The notes: generated from the sequence alone by a model not told the origin. DNA of 64,000 nt from Shewanella glacialipiscicola (GCF_023283485.1 NZ_JAKILU010000006.1:1-64000), one strand, 5' to 3'; positions 25,645-37,103 are shown, counted from the first letter of the stretch. A program made the numbers and translations.

Positions 25645-27207
25645 ATGCTATTACAAGATAAATTAGTACAAATAGTGACAAATCCTCTGCTTTCACCCAA
25701 GCAAAAATCGAATTACTTGGCCCTAGAGGCAGAGGCGAGCTTGCCCTATATGCCAATATCAGCAGAAGTGAAAACGGCTATAAATGACGGCATTATTTGC
25801 GATATGTTTGAAGGCCATGCGCCGTTTAAACCGCGCTATGTGTTGCCAGATTATGCCCGCTATCTTAAGCAAGGATCGGAGTATTTAGAACTGCCAGCCG
25901 CACAGGACTTGGATGAAGCTTTAACCGCATTAACTATTCTTTATCACCACGTACCGTCGGTGACCAATATTCCAGTGTATTTAGGCCAGTTAGATGAAAT
26001 ATTAATGCCTTTCACCCTCGGGGTTAGTGACGAAGTGCTTTATCGTAAATTAAAACTGTTCTGGATCATGCTCGACAGGACGTTGCCCGATGCCTTTATG
26101 CACGTGAATATTGGTCCTACGGATAATATTGTTTGCCGCACTGTGTTACGTATTGATGCCGAGTTAAAACAAGTTGCCCCAAATTTAACCTTTATGTACG
26201 ACCCCGCCGTCACGCCTGATGAATTGCTGCTGCTTGCCACCACCAATATTTGTCAGTGCGCTAAGCCGCATATCGCGAATTACCCACTGCATGCCAAGGC
26301 ATTTGATGAACGCGGTTTTGGCATTGTAAGTTGCTATAACGCTTTACCTTTAGCGGGCGGCGCCAACACCTTAGTTCGACTTAATCTTAAAGAAGTCGCG
26401 TTAAAGGCCACTTCCATTAATGACTTTTTCGATACTGTATTGCCCTATTACAGTTCACTCACCTTCAAACTGATTGAGGCGCGCTCAGCATTTTTGCATC
26501 AAGAATCACACTTCTTTGACAGTTTTTTAGTGAAAGAACAATTGATTGATGAGTCGCGTTTTGCGCCTATGTTTGGCATTTATGGTATGGCAGAAGCCGT
26601 TAATATTTTACAAGCGTTATCGCCAAGCGATACCAACACAACATCAACACCCAGCAAGCGAGAACAACGCTATGGTCATGGGACTGATGCAAATCAGCTC
26701 GGTTACCGGATCTCGTCAATGCTCGATGCCATTGTTAAATCAACACCCGTTACACATGGTTACCACAATCGGGCGCTACTGCATTCTCAAGGTGGGATTA
26801 GTATCGATAAAGACATTACACCAGGCGTACGCATTCCCTATGGTACTGAACCTAACCCCATCGCTCACATTCAAGCCTTAGCGCAGCATCATCAATATTA
26901 TACGGCGGGGATAAGCGATATTTTAACCATAGATGAAACCGTAAAAGCCAATCCTCAAGCTATGTTTCAACTGTGTAAAGCGGCGCTTAATTTAGGCTTT
27001 AGGGAATTTACCGCCAATGTCAGCGGTAGTGATTTAATGCGGGTAACGGGCTATATGGTAAAACGGTCAGACATTGAGGCATTTAAGCAATGTGGCTCGC
27101 GCACCAACACCACAGGTTTAGCAACAGAAGCGGCAATTAACACCGGAATATTACAACGACAAGCACGAGTGATTGCCCATGAACAATCCCCCTACGTCAC
27201 TCAATAA
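25645..27207 (+). CDS. yjjI: YjjI-family glycyl radical enzyme
   Basis: A member of the DUF3029/YjjI family of oxygen-sensitive glycyl radical enzymes; its reaction and substrate are not established. The 520-residue product is much shorter than PFL-type enzymes. The radical site is RVTGYMVKR near the C-terminus (glycine G469), and the likely thiyl cysteine is C230 in GFGIVSCYNALPLAGG. The middle has GQLDEILMPF, a conserved family stretch. The yjjW activase overlaps its end. The gene should act only when oxygen is absent. A candidate CRP site lies upstream. Confidence 0.88.
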   Translation: MLLQDKLVQIVTNPLLSPKQKSNYLALEAEASLPYMPISAEVKTAINDGIICDMFEGHAPFKPRYVLPDYARYLKQGSEYLELPAAQDLDEALTALTILYHHVPSVTNIPVYLGQLDEILMPFTLGVSDEVLYRKLKLFWIMLDRTLPDAFMHVNIGPTDNIVCRTVLRIDAELKQVAPNLTFMYDPAVTPDELLLLATTNICQCAKPHIANYPLHAKAFDERGFGIVSCYNALPLAGGANTLVRLNLKEVALKATSINDFFDTVLPYYSSLTFKLIEARSAFLHQESHFFDSFLVKEQLIDESRFAPMFGIYGMAEAVNILQALSPSDTNTTSTPSKREQRYGHGTDANQLGYRISSMLDAIVKSTPVTHGYHNRALLHSQGGISIDKDITPGVRIPYGTEPNPIAHIQALAQHHQYYTAGISDILTIDETVKANPQAMFQLCKAALNLGFREFTANVSGSDLMRVTGYMVKRSDIEAFKQCGSRTNTTGLATEAAINTGILQRQARVIAHEQSPYVTQ

Positions 27208-28075
27208 AAAAGCGATTATTAATCAGATATTACCCTTTTCATGTGTCGACGGGCCTGGTAGCAGGCTCGTTCTCTTCATGCAAGGTTGTAATTATCAATG
27301 CAAAAATTGCCATAACCCCCACACCATAGGATTATGCGATGCCTGTGGTGACTGCATTACTCATTGTCCTCAAAATGCGCTGTCACTGATAAACCCAAAT
27401 AATAAGCCCCATATTGTTTGGGATAGCGAACGTTGCAGCCAATGCGATACCTGCATTTCAGTGTGTCCGAAACAAGCAAGCCCTAAGGTCCTTCATTACA
27501 GTGTTGAGGACGTGCTAGGCATCATTCACAGTCAACATCACTTTATCAATGGTATTACGGTTAGCGGCGGCGAAGCGAGTCTACAATTGCCTTTTATTGT
27601 TGAACTTTTTAAAGCGATTAAGACATCCACACAACTATCACACCTCACTTGCATGCTCGATACCAATGGCAGTTTGAGTTTAACCGGTTGGCACAAACTA
27701 TTACCTTTTTTAGATGGCGCTATGGTGGATCTTAAAGCGTGGCAGCAAGATACCCATAGGTACATTACTGGTCGCGACAACCATGCTGTATTCAAGTCAA
27801 TCCAGTTGCTTGCTCAACATCAAAAATTGTATGAAGTGAGATTGTTACACATTCCTAGCATCACAGATTATGAACAAGAAATAGAAGAATTAGCGCGTTA
27901 TTTACTGCAATTAGGCACGGGTATTCACATTAAGCTCAATGCTTTTCATCACCATGGTGTGGTTAATGAAGCCTTGATGTGGCCTAAATGTACGTCAACG
28001 GATATCGAAAACTTAGCGGCTCAACTTGCAAAGCGAGGATTAACCAATATTGTACTGCCATCTACGTTTATCTAA
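27179..28075 (+). CDS. yjjW: YjjW-family glycyl radical enzyme activase
   Basis: A radical SAM enzyme that abstracts hydrogen from the YjjI glycine. From ATG 27179 it is 298 residues. The SAM-cluster cysteines are in GCNYQCKNCHNP, followed by two extra 4Fe-4S ferredoxin-type motifs, CDACGDCITHCP and CSQCDTCISVCP, as in other GRE activases, then VSGGEA for SAM binding. Its start lies inside the last codons of yjjI (29-base overlap), so the two are coupled. An ATG six bases earlier is possible. LysR lies convergently nine bases beyond its stop. Confidence 0.9.
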   Translation: MNNPPTSLNKKAIINQILPFSCVDGPGSRLVLFMQGCNYQCKNCHNPHTIGLCDACGDCITHCPQNALSLINPNNKPHIVWDSERCSQCDTCISVCPKQASPKVLHYSVEDVLGIIHSQHHFINGITVSGGEASLQLPFIVELFKAIKTSTQLSHLTCMLDTNGSLSLTGWHKLLPFLDGAMVDLKAWQQDTHRYITGRDNHAVFKSIQLLAQHQKLYEVRLLHIPSITDYEQEIEELARYLLQLGTGIHIKLNAFHHHGVVNEALMWPKCTSTDIENLAAQLAKRGLTNIVLPSTFI

Positions 28076-28083
28076 TGACTAAT

Positions 28084-29004
28084 TTAATGGCTACAAAGCA
28101 ATATTTGTGCGTAAAGCCAGCGATGGGCGGGATCGTTCATACTTTGTCGATGCCAAACTAGACTATAAGCCACCTTGCCATATTCAATGGGCAAAGGCTT
28201 AATCGTTAGGCCTTTAGCTTGACTGGCAATACTGGCCCAGCGGCGCGAACAGGTAAATAGTAACTCGCTGTGGTGACACATTAATGCGGCACTGCCAAAA
28301 TCAGGCACTGAAATCGGTACGGCACGCTTTTTAGATTGCTGAGCAAGTAGAATATCAAAAAAAGGCGTACTGAGATCAGTATCTGTGATGCCAATATGAC
28401 TGTAATTAAGATAGTCATCGAAGCTGATATTTTGCTGTTTGGCCAATGGATGGGACGCGTTCATTAGGCAAACCATTTCATCGTTGAACAAGGTCTCCCA
28501 TACCAGATCGTCTTGAAGAGGATTAGGTTGGCTCAAGTCATGGGGCAACAGAACAAAATCTAATGAACCTTTGCTTAAACCATCAAAACCAATATTGTCC
28601 TTACTATAAAACTCTAAGCGGATATTAGGCGCCAAATTGAGAATATGCGCGCTGAGTTTAGCGGCCAGCAGTTCAAAGGTGCTTTCTCGCATCGCGAGCG
28701 AAAACCGCCCCTGATAATGTGTAGGGTCAAACGCATCCTGACTCAGGATTTGATTCATATCATTGATCATTTGCTGCACGCTTGGGCCTAATCTTCTCGC
28801 TAAGGGCGTGGCGATTAATGTATTGCCATGACGATAAAATAACTCGTCATTTAAGCTGTCTCTCAGTTGGCTCAGGGTTTTACTGACGGATGAAGGGCTT
28901 AGGCATAAACGTTCAGCACTCGCAGTCACGCTAAGAGTGTCAAGCATCACATGTAAGGTAATCAAATGCTTCATGCTGATACGTGAAAGTTTTGCTAAAT
29001 CCAT
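28084..29004 (-). CDS. LysR-family transcriptional regulator
   Basis: A 306-residue LTTR. The N-terminal winged helix (about 12-70, LCLSPSSVSKTLSQLRDSL) and the periplasmic-binding-protein-like effector domain (about 95-300) are complete. It is convergent with yjjI-yjjW and runs in the same direction as the glutamine-synthetase-like gene upstream. LTTRs usually control a divergent or near neighbour; the upstream ligase is one candidate, with yjjIW less likely since they face it tail to tail. The effector is unknown. GGGATA precedes the ATG. Confidence 0.87.
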   Translation of the reverse strand: MDLAKLSRISMKHLITLHVMLDTLSVTASAERLCLSPSSVSKTLSQLRDSLNDELFYRHGNTLIATPLARRLGPSVQQMINDMNQILSQDAFDPTHYQGRFSLAMRESTFELLAAKLSAHILNLAPNIRLEFYSKDNIGFDGLSKGSLDFVLLPHDLSQPNPLQDDLVWETLFNDEMVCLMNASHPLAKQQNISFDDYLNYSHIGITDTDLSTPFFDILLAQQSKKRAVPISVPDFGSAALMCHHSELLFTCSRRWASIASQAKGLTIKPLPIEYGKVAYSLVWHRQSMNDPAHRWLYAQILLCSH

Positions 29005-29193
29005 TGCTTATATCCCTTGAGCTGGTCAGACAGTTTATCGCGATAACTATAAATATCATTTGAGAATAGGTACTATTACTTGCAGATTATAAGGGATGCG
29101 CTGTTTTAAAAGATGATACAAATCAATAGAGTGTGATATCAACCTAAGGTATAGCACTTACCATAGTAGATAATGTCTACCCATAAATGTTGA

Positions 29194-29249
29194 AATACAC
29201 TGAATCGCTACTCAGTGTATTAAGTGCAAAAGCCACCCTAAGATGGCTA
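29194..29249 (-). terminator. hairpins downstream of the glutamine-synthetase-like gene
   Basis: AATACACTGA (29194-29203) pairs with TCAGTGTATT (29212-29221), 10 bp perfect. A second small hairpin, AGCCA/TGGCT (29231-29247), is followed on the minus strand by TTTT. Together they probably end the gene at 29271. Confidence 0.5.
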
Positions 29250-29270
29250 ATGCATTTATGTATCAAAAGG

Positions 29271-30605
29271 TTAGCTTTGCGGGCCTAAAAATCGTCGCTC
29301 CCAGGCGCCTATTTCTGCCAAGTAACTTTGAAATTCAATCTCCTTCACCGACACAAAACCTGCCACAAAGTCATCGCCTAATAAACGTCTTGCCGATTCG
29401 CTTTGGCGCATTTGCATTAATGCTGCTAAAAAGGTGGGGGCTAAGTCATGACTATTATCATAAGCGTTGCCTATTACGGGTTCGGTGGCGGCTATTTTTT
29501 CTTCCAGTCCTGCCAAACCTGCAGCAAGAGAAGCGGCAATCATCAAATACGGATTCGCATCGGCGCCAGCAATACGATTCTCTACCCGTCTCGCAGACGG
29601 AACGCTTAATGGCACACGTAAGCCTGTCGTACGATTATCAACCCCCCAACTTAAGTTAATGGGCGCTTGGCTACCCGATATGTAACGTCGGAACGAGTTG
29701 ATATTGGGGGCAAATAACAGCATCAAATCAGGCAGATATTTTTGTAAGCCGCCAATGTAATGATGAAACCGTTCAGTGTCGCTACCATCACTGTGACTAA
29801 AAATATTAACACCGTTATTATCGACCACACTTTGATGTAAATGCATAGAACTACCAGGTTGGCCCGCTATCGGCTTGGCCATAAAGACGGCGTTCATTCC
29901 ATGCTTAATCGCAATTTCTTTTGCCGCATATTTAAACATAAACGCTTGATCGGCTAAGGCTAGTGGATTGCCATGCACTAAGTTAATCTCGTATTGTGAT
30001 AAACCCATCTCATGGATCCAGGTATCCCCCTTGATCCCCATCGCATCGATAGTGGCATTAAACTCATCCCAAAATGGCGCAAGCTCATTTAGCATATTCA
30101 TGCTAAAGGCAGATTGTCCATTTTCAGTGCGACCGCTTTTTGATATAGGTGCCTTAAATGGCACATTAGGATCGGTATTCGCCTCAGTAAGATAAAACTC
30201 AATTTCTGGCGCGACCACAGGGGTTAATCCAAGCGCTTGGTAACGTGCTAATACGTTTTTCAAGATAGAGCGCGGTGCAAATGGACATAAACGGCCATCT
30301 AATAACACGCAATCATGGATGGCAAAGGCGCGTGGCACCGTGCTCCACGGGATCATTTTTAAGCTACTGTAATCAGGGATTAACAGAATATCAGGATCGG
30401 CATCAGGGAACACAGCATCATAGGAATACTCGCCTGTAATCGCCTGCATTGAAATCGCTTGGGCAATACGCAGTTCAGCCCCTTTTACAAAACTTTGGGC
30501 TGGCATAAGTTTACCCCTAGGATAACCAGAGATATCAGGGAATAAACATTCGACATCACGAATAGTACCGTGCTTAAAAAATGCAGTAAGAAGAGTTGAG
30601 TCCAT
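29271..30605 (-). CDS. glutamine synthetase family ligase, gamma-glutamylputrescine synthetase-like
   Basis: An ATP-dependent amide ligase of the GlnA superfamily, 444 residues. Signatures are APEIEFYLTEA (metal-binding Glu), KPIAGQPGSSMHLHQS (the ATP-binding loop variant KPx5GSGxHxH of this group) and NRTTGLRVPL, RRVENRIAGADANPYL (active-site arginines). It lacks the adenylylation tyrosine site of ordinary GlnA and looks like the PuuA/FluG subgroup that glutamylates polyamines or ethanolamine. There are no other puu genes here, so the substrate is open. Two TTCGTTTAAA direct repeats lie upstream. Confidence 0.8.
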   Translation of the reverse strand: MDSTLLTAFFKHGTIRDVECLFPDISGYPRGKLMPAQSFVKGAELRIAQAISMQAITGEYSYDAVFPDADPDILLIPDYSSLKMIPWSTVPRAFAIHDCVLLDGRLCPFAPRSILKNVLARYQALGLTPVVAPEIEFYLTEANTDPNVPFKAPISKSGRTENGQSAFSMNMLNELAPFWDEFNATIDAMGIKGDTWIHEMGLSQYEINLVHGNPLALADQAFMFKYAAKEIAIKHGMNAVFMAKPIAGQPGSSMHLHQSVVDNNGVNIFSHSDGSDTERFHHYIGGLQKYLPDLMLLFAPNINSFRRYISGSQAPINLSWGVDNRTTGLRVPLSVPSARRVENRIAGADANPYLMIAASLAAGLAGLEEKIAATEPVIGNAYDNSHDLAPTFLAALMQMRQSESARRLLGDDFVAGFVSVKEIEFQSYLAEIGAWERRFLGPQS

Positions 30606-30668
30606 TTGATTTGTTAGCCACTAATTATTGAGAACAGCACCATGAGAGAACGAAATTATAATCAGGCT

Positions 30669-30699
30669 TTCGTTTAAAAAGCCATACAGTTCGTTTAAA
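30669..30699. repeat. two TTCGTTTAAA direct repeats, 21 bp apart
   Basis: TTCGTTTAAA occurs at 30669-30678 and 30690-30699, 21 bp start to start (two helical turns) and 65-95 bp before the ligase start at 30605. The spacing suits a regulator binding one DNA face. Confidence 0.45.
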
Positions 30700-30911
30700 T
30701 ATGTAAAATATAAATGACAGGTGAAGGTGGTAAAACTAACCTCAACCGAAAAAGCCTGATTAAGTGGGATTAGGCAGACACGATACTAATATTGGACTTA
30801 ATGCTAATGGTGTCATACCTTACTCGAATGACTCATTATCAAGACATGCACAGATAAAAATAGAGTGACATTAGAGATGATTGGGTGTGGATATCGTTCA
30901 TTCGGGGGATG

Positions 30912-30950
30912 CAAAAAAAAAAAGCGAATACTCAACGTATTCGCTTTTTT
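30912..30950 (-). terminator. serC terminator
   Basis: AGCGAATAC (30923-30931) pairs with GTATTCGCT (30937-30945) around TCAAC, followed on the minus strand by about ten T. Confidence 0.88.
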
Positions 30951-31044
30951 ATTTATCAACATATTTTACAAAAGATTTCTGGCACTCGCACAAGGTCAAT
31001 ACACACATAAAAACTACACTATGTGCGTTTAGAACTATGCGCGC

Positions 31045-32136
31045 TTAGCTATGCTTAGCAGCAAATTCATTCATAAACTTGACTAGCACAGCTACGCCTT
31101 CAAGTGGCATCGCATTGTAAAGGCTCGCGCGCATACCACCGACAATACGATGGCCTTTTAAGGCGACGAGTCCAGCAATTTGTGCTTGTTTTAAGAACTC
31201 ACTATCAAGCGCTTCGTTAACTAACTGGAAGGTCACGTTCATTTGTGAGCGGTTAGCAGCAACGACACCATTACGGTAAAACGCATTACCATCAATACAT
31301 TGATATAACATCTGCGCTTTTTGTTGATTAACTTTCGCAATGCTCGCAATACCACCAATGGATTTAAGCCAAGCAAAAACCTCTGCGGCAAGGTACCAAG
31401 CAAAGGTAGGTGGCGTATTGAACATAGAACCGTGCTCGACTTGGAGCCGATAATCCATGATGGACGACTGCGGTAAACTCGGCAGTTTTAGCATGTCATC
31501 GCGTACAATCACTATCGACAAACCCGATGGCCCAATGTTCTTTTGCGCGCCAGCGTAAATCAAGCCATAGCGGCTAACGTCGATTTCACGGGACATAATG
31601 GTTGACGATAAATCGGCAACAATCGGCCAAGGTGAATCTAGCTCATCAAAAATTTCGATACCATCGACGGTCTCATTTGGACAGTAGTGAACATAGCGAT
31701 AATCGGCATCGATTTTATGTAAGTCAGGTAAGACAACTGCATTGAGTCCATTGTGTTTTTCAACAATATTGAGACTGTCAATTTGCGCTTCACTCGCGAG
31801 CTTTTGCGCTTCGGCTAATGCGGCTGACGACCATTGACCACTGGTTAAATACAGGGCTTTGCCCTGCTCACCGAGAAAATTATTCACGACAGCAGAAAAT
31901 TGTCCACGACCACCGCCGTGCATAAATAGCACATGGTAATTAGCAGGGATTTGCATCAGTTCACGTAAATCGGACTCGGCTTGCTCAGTCAGCGCGATGA
32001 ACTCTTTACTTCGGTGGCTGATTTCCATCACGGAAACGCCTTGGCCATTCCAATCAAGTAATTCCTGTTGTGCTTTTTGCATTACCACTGCGGGTAACAT
32101 TGCTGGTCCAGCACAGAAATTATAAATCGCGCTCAC
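31045..32136 (-). CDS. serC: phosphoserine aminotransferase
   Basis: Converts 3-phosphohydroxypyruvate to phosphoserine; also serves pyridoxal synthesis. From the GTG at 32136 (after AAGGAG, spacing 7) it is 363 residues and begins with the family start [14 protein letters not shown]. An ATG-like start further out would add seven residues with no ribosome site. The PLP lysine lies in [15 protein letters not shown]. It follows gyrA in the same direction beyond a terminator. Confidence 0.95.
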   Translation of the reverse strand: MSAIYNFCAGPAMLPAVVMQKAQQELLDWNGQGVSVMEISHRSKEFIALTEQAESDLRELMQIPANYHVLFMHGGGRGQFSAVVNNFLGEQGKALYLTSGQWSSAALAEAQKLASEAQIDSLNIVEKHNGLNAVVLPDLHKIDADYRYVHYCPNETVDGIEIFDELDSPWPIVADLSSTIMSREIDVSRYGLIYAGAQKNIGPSGLSIVIVRDDMLKLPSLPQSSIMDYRLQVEHGSMFNTPPTFAWYLAAEVFAWLKSIGGIASIAKVNQQKAQMLYQCIDGNAFYRNGVVAANRSQMNVTFQLVNEALDSEFLKQAQIAGLVALKGHRIVGGMRASLYNAMPLEGVAVLVKFMNEFAAKHS

Positions 32137-32192
32137 TGATACTCTCCTTAATCCCAACCATGATTAATGTTCTTAATGACAAATAACCCATC

Positions 32193-32223
32193 AAAAAAAC
32201 GAGCGTCCAATTGGACGCTCGTT
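32193..32223 (-). terminator. gyrA terminator
   Basis: AACGAGCGTCCAA (32198-32210) is the exact complement of TTGGACGCTCGTT (32211-32223), and a seven-T run follows on the minus strand. Confidence 0.9.
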
Positions 32224-32237
32224 AATGTGACACTTAA

Positions 32238-34997
32238 TTACTCTTCGTCTTGCTCATCATCAGCAAGCTCGTCGTCTTCATCCAACTCTTCTTCGTCATC
32301 CAGCTCTTCGTCAAGCTGGTCATCGAGAGGTTGGTCGGCTAATTCGCCCTCAACCACGACGGGAACAATCGGTAAACCGTTTTCATCCAGCTCGACTTCA
32401 TCCTCATCAATTTGGATTTCATCGATACGTTGCAGGCCAACCACTTTCTCGTCACCCGCAGTGCGGATAATCGTTACACCTTGAGTGTTACGGCCAATAA
32501 TAGACACGCCACTTGCCGGTGTACGCACTAAAGTGCCTTTATCGCTGATGAGCATCAGTTCGTCGTTAAGACCGACTTGAACTGCGCCAACGACCGCGCC
32601 GTTACGCTCGCTCACCTTGATTGAAACCACACCTTTAGTCGCACGGCTCTTCGCTGGATATTCAGATAATTGAGTTCGTTTACCATAACCGTTTTCGGTC
32701 ACAGTCAAAATTGCACCATCGCCTTTAGGTACGATAAGTGATACGACTTTTTGACCTTCTTCTAAACGGATACCGCGAACGCCAGTTGCTGTACGGCCCA
32801 TTGGACGTAAGGACAAGACTTCTTCGCCAGTTTCGGGATCCGTTTTCACTTGGCCGGTTTCTGAATCACGCACTTTCTCACCAAAACGAACCACTTTACC
32901 TTCGTTTGAGAACAACATAATTTCGTCATCACCATTAGTAATGTCGACACCGATCAGTTGGTCACCGTCTTTGAGGTTAACGGCGATAATGCCGTTTGCA
33001 CGTGGGTTGCTATAAGCAGTTAATGCGGTTTTCTTCACAGTACCGTGTGAGGTCGCCATGATGATGTACTTGTCAGCGGCGTATTCACGTACTGGCAGAA
33101 TCGCAGTAATGCGCTCGCCATCGGCTAACGGTAATAAGTTAACAATAGGACGGCCGCGGGCCGTACGGCTCGCCAGTGGTAATTGATACACCTTGAGCCA
33201 ATACATCTTACCAAAGTCTGAGAAGCACAAAATGGTGTCATGGGTATTAGCAACGAGTAGCTTCTCGACGAAATCTTCGTCTTTTACTTTCGTCGCGGCT
33301 TTACCTTTACCACCACGGCGCTGGGCTTGGTAATCGGTCAATGGTTGATACTTGGCATACCCTAAGTGTGACAGTGTTACAACAACGTCTTCTTCGTTAA
33401 TCAAGTCTTCAAGACTCATATCCACTTCGTTGGCATTAATCACTGTACGGCGGGCATCGCCATATTCTTCAAGAATTTGAACAAGTTCTTCTTTGATCAC
33501 TTCCATCAGACGTTCAGGACTACGCAGAATAAACAGTAAACCTGCGATAAATTCGAGTAGTTCTTCGTATTCAGCGATGATTTTATCGTGTTCTAAACCG
33601 GTCAAACGGTGTAAACGCAATTCAAGAATTGCCTGAGCTTGTTGTTCAGTCAGGAAATATTGACCGTCACGGATGCCGTATTGTGGCTCTAACCACTCAG
33701 GACGCGCAGCGTCATCACCCGCTTTTTCAAGCATGCCTTGAACGTGACCTAATTCCCAACCTTGTTCAACCAATTTAATTTTGGCTTCAGCCGGCGTAGG
33801 CGAGGCCTTGATCAGTGCAATAATCGGGTCAATGTTGGCCAGTGCAACCGCGAGAGCTTCCAGAATATGGGCGCGTTCACGGGCTTTACGTAATTCGAAT
33901 ACAGTACGGCGCGTTACCACTTCACGACGATGCAGAATAAAGCATTCGAGCATTTCTTTAAGGTTAAATAGCTTAGGCTGACCATTGGTCAGGGCCACCA
34001 TGTTAATCCCGAAAGAACACTGCATTTGCGTTTGAGCATAAAGGTTGTTTAATACTACCTCGCCCACTTCGCCGCGCTTAATTTCGATAACGATACTCAT
34101 ACCGTCTTTATCAGATTCGTCGCGTAAACCGCTGATCCCTTCAAGCTTTTTATCTTTAACTAGCTCGGCAATCTTTTCGATTAACCGCGCTTTGTTCACT
34201 TGATAAGGGATTTCAGTCACGATAATGCGTTCACGGCCATTATCTTCGGTTTCTACACTCGCCAACGCACGCATAATTGCGCGGCCACGCCCAGTGTTAT
34301 AGGCATCAATAATGCCTTTACGGCCATTAATAATCGCAGCTGTTGGGAAATCTGGACCAGGAATGTATTCCATCAACTGTTCAATCGACAGCGAAGGTTC
34401 TTCAATCAGTGCTAAACAGCCCTTCACGACTTCCGTTAAGTTGTGTGGTGGGATGTTGGTTGCCATACCAACCGCAATTCCCGATGAACCGTTAATCAAC
34501 AGGTTAGGGACGCGTGTAGGCATAACCGCTGGAATGAGTTCTGTGCCGTCGTAGTTAGGGACGAAATCAACCGTCTCTTTTTCAAGGTCAGCCAGTAATT
34601 GGTGCGCTAACTTATCCATACGGATTTCGGTATAACGCATTGCCGCCGCACTGTCACCGTCGACCGAACCGAAGTTACCTTGGCCGTCAACTAAGGTGTA
34701 ACGCAGTGAGAATGGCTGTGCCATACGGACAATAGTGTCATAAACAGCAGAGTCACCATGGGGGTGATACTTACCGATGACGTCACCGACCACACGGGCA
34801 GATTTTTTGTAAGGCTTGTTCCAATCGTTCTTCAATTCACTCATGGCAAACAAAACGCGGCGATGTACAGGCTTTAAGCCGTCGCGCACGTCTGGTAATG
34901 CACGTCCCACGATAACGCTCATGGCGTAATCAAGGTACGAATTCTTTAGTTCGTCTTCGATATTAATTGGCGAAATAGATGATGCCAGATCAGTCAT
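32238..34997 (-). CDS. gyrA: DNA gyrase subunit A
   Basis: Cuts and reseals DNA during negative supercoiling. From ATG 34997 the product is 919 residues. The region that decides quinolone response reads [13 protein letters not shown], with Ser and Asp at the positions of E. coli S83 and D87, so it is the sensitive type. The catalytic tyrosine is in [12 protein letters not shown]. Six beta-pinwheel blades follow (RTARGRPIV and related repeats). The last 50 residues are extremely acidic ([19 protein letters not shown]), longer than in E. coli. Longer frames reaching 35075 lack a ribosome site. Confidence 0.96.
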   Translation of the reverse strand: MTDLASSISPINIEDELKNSYLDYAMSVIVGRALPDVRDGLKPVHRRVLFAMSELKNDWNKPYKKSARVVGDVIGKYHPHGDSAVYDTIVRMAQPFSLRYTLVDGQGNFGSVDGDSAAAMRYTEIRMDKLAHQLLADLEKETVDFVPNYDGTELIPAVMPTRVPNLLINGSSGIAVGMATNIPPHNLTEVVKGCLALIEEPSLSIEQLMEYIPGPDFPTAAIINGRKGIIDAYNTGRGRAIMRALASVETEDNGRERIIVTEIPYQVNKARLIEKIAELVKDKKLEGISGLRDESDKDGMSIVIEIKRGEVGEVVLNNLYAQTQMQCSFGINMVALTNGQPKLFNLKEMLECFILHRREVVTRRTVFELRKARERAHILEALAVALANIDPIIALIKASPTPAEAKIKLVEQGWELGHVQGMLEKAGDDAARPEWLEPQYGIRDGQYFLTEQQAQAILELRLHRLTGLEHDKIIAEYEELLEFIAGLLFILRSPERLMEVIKEELVQILEEYGDARRTVINANEVDMSLEDLINEEDVVVTLSHLGYAKYQPLTDYQAQRRGGKGKAATKVKDEDFVEKLLVANTHDTILCFSDFGKMYWLKVYQLPLASRTARGRPIVNLLPLADGERITAILPVREYAADKYIIMATSHGTVKKTALTAYSNPRANGIIAVNLKDGDQLIGVDITNGDDEIMLFSNEGKVVRFGEKVRDSETGQVKTDPETGEEVLSLRPMGRTATGVRGIRLEEGQKVVSLIVPKGDGAILTVTENGYGKRTQLSEYPAKSRATKGVVSIKVSERNGAVVGAVQVGLNDELMLISDKGTLVRTPASGVSIIGRNTQGVTIIRTAGDEKVVGLQRIDEIQIDEDEVELDENGLPIVPVVVEGELADQPLDDQLDEELDDEEELDEDDELADDEQDEE

Positions 34998-36095
<1,098 letters not shown>

Positions 36096-36096
36096 T

Positions 36097-36771
36097 ATGA
36101 GCTTGACGCAGATTAAAGGCGTACTGTTCGATCTCGACGGCACTTTAGCCGATACCGCGCCGGATCTGGTGCAAGCGCTCAATTTAAGTCTTCAAGATGT
36201 TGGCATTGCACCGCAGCCGTTAGAAGCCATGCGCTACGCCGCTTCCCATGGTAGTTTTGCCTTAGTCGATGCGGCAATACCCAATGCAGCGGATGATCTT
36301 CGTATTCAGGTTCAGCAAGGGCTGCTCGCCCACTATCAGCGCATTAATGGCGATCACTGTGAACTATTTACAGGCATAATGGCATTACTCGATTGGCTCG
36401 AATTAACGCATGTGCCATTTGGGGTGATCACCAACAAACCAGCGCGCTTTACCCGGCCTTTATTACGAAAGCTAAATTTGCACTTGCGTATGCCCGTTAT
36501 TATCAGCGGCGATTCGACAAAACATCCCAAACCCCATACAGCGCCAATGTTGTTAGGCGCACAACAACTTGGCTGCGCCCCATCGCAGATTTTGTACCTT
36601 GGGGATGCTGAGCGCGATTTGCTGGCAGCCAAAGCTGCAGGCATGTTAGGCGGCGTGGCACTATGGGGTTATTTAGGGGAGAACGATAAGCCGTTACAGT
36701 GGCCAGCTCACGCCTACTTTGTAAGCCCTGAACAGCTACATCAAACATTAATCGAGCGGCTAGCCTGTTAA
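36097..36771 (+). CDS. HAD phosphatase, MupP/Gph-like
   Basis: A 224-residue HAD-superfamily phosphatase. The catalytic motif is FDLDGTLADT (nucleophile the first Asp), with TNKPARF and GDAERDLLAAKAAG as motifs II and IV. In Pseudomonas the homologue beside ubiG is MupP, which dephosphorylates N-acetylmuramic acid 6-phosphate in cell-wall recycling; elsewhere the family is phosphoglycolate phosphatase. The placement after ubiG favours MupP but is not proof. ATG 36097 is chosen over a TTG at 36088, starting one base after the ubiG stop. Confidence 0.82.
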   Translation: MSLTQIKGVLFDLDGTLADTAPDLVQALNLSLQDVGIAPQPLEAMRYAASHGSFALVDAAIPNAADDLRIQVQQGLLAHYQRINGDHCELFTGIMALLDWLELTHVPFGVITNKPARFTRPLLRKLNLHLRMPVIISGDSTKHPKPHTAPMLLGAQQLGCAPSQILYLGDAERDLLAAKAAGMLGGVALWGYLGENDKPLQWPAHAYFVSPEQLHQTLIERLAC

Positions 36772-36908
36772 CGCAAGCATTAACATTATACTGAGTCATT
36801 GCGCTAATTTAGCCTAAAAACGGTGCTTACCATCTATTATAATTTGTGCCATTTGCGGTGAACTAGAAAGGAACAGTAACGTCGCTCAAAAAATGCTAAG
36901 CCAAAAAC

Positions 36909-36955
36909 AGCGATCGCTGCTTATTGTAGCGATCGCGATCTCAGCAAGAGATCGC
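36909..36955. repeat. GCGATCGC repeat and hairpins
   Basis: AGCGATCGC occurs at 36909-36917 and 36928-36936 with complementary self-pairing, then GCGATCT-CAGCAAG-AGATCGC (36935-36941 / 36949-36955). GCGATCGC contains a Dam GATC site. No T-run follows. Confidence 0.6.
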
Positions 36956-37087
36956 TTAAAAGATATTCAGCAACTGTGTATGCTACCCTGAAATTGACCT
37001 ACAAGGTTAGTCACTACTAACGCATCGACTTACCCCCAAGATATCCACAAGATACCCCCTGAATTCAGGCTTGCAAATAGGGGCAAA

Positions 37088-37103
37088 CCTCACTATCTTG
37101 TAT
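37088..37103. promoter_or_regulatory. NrdR box 1
   Basis: CCTCACTATCTTGTAT fits the NrdR consensus acaCwAtATaTwGtGt moderately. It is 31 bp from box 2, the spacing required by NrdR. Confidence 0.55.

Larger units (their letters stand above)
30606..31044. other. intergenic region between the ligase gene and serC
   Basis: 439 bp holding the direct repeats and the serC terminator. I see no gene or RNA in the rest. Confidence 0.5.

Noticed and set aside
32167..32484. Serine-rich 105-residue frame opposite the gyrA 3' end
   Set aside because: It is the complement of the acidic Asp/Glu-rich tail of gyrA.
36893..36991. 32-residue frame with a hydrophobic middle, covering the GCGATCGC hairpins
   Set aside because: No ribosome site at a normal distance (AAAGGAA is about 20 bases upstream), and the frame is explained by the repeats.
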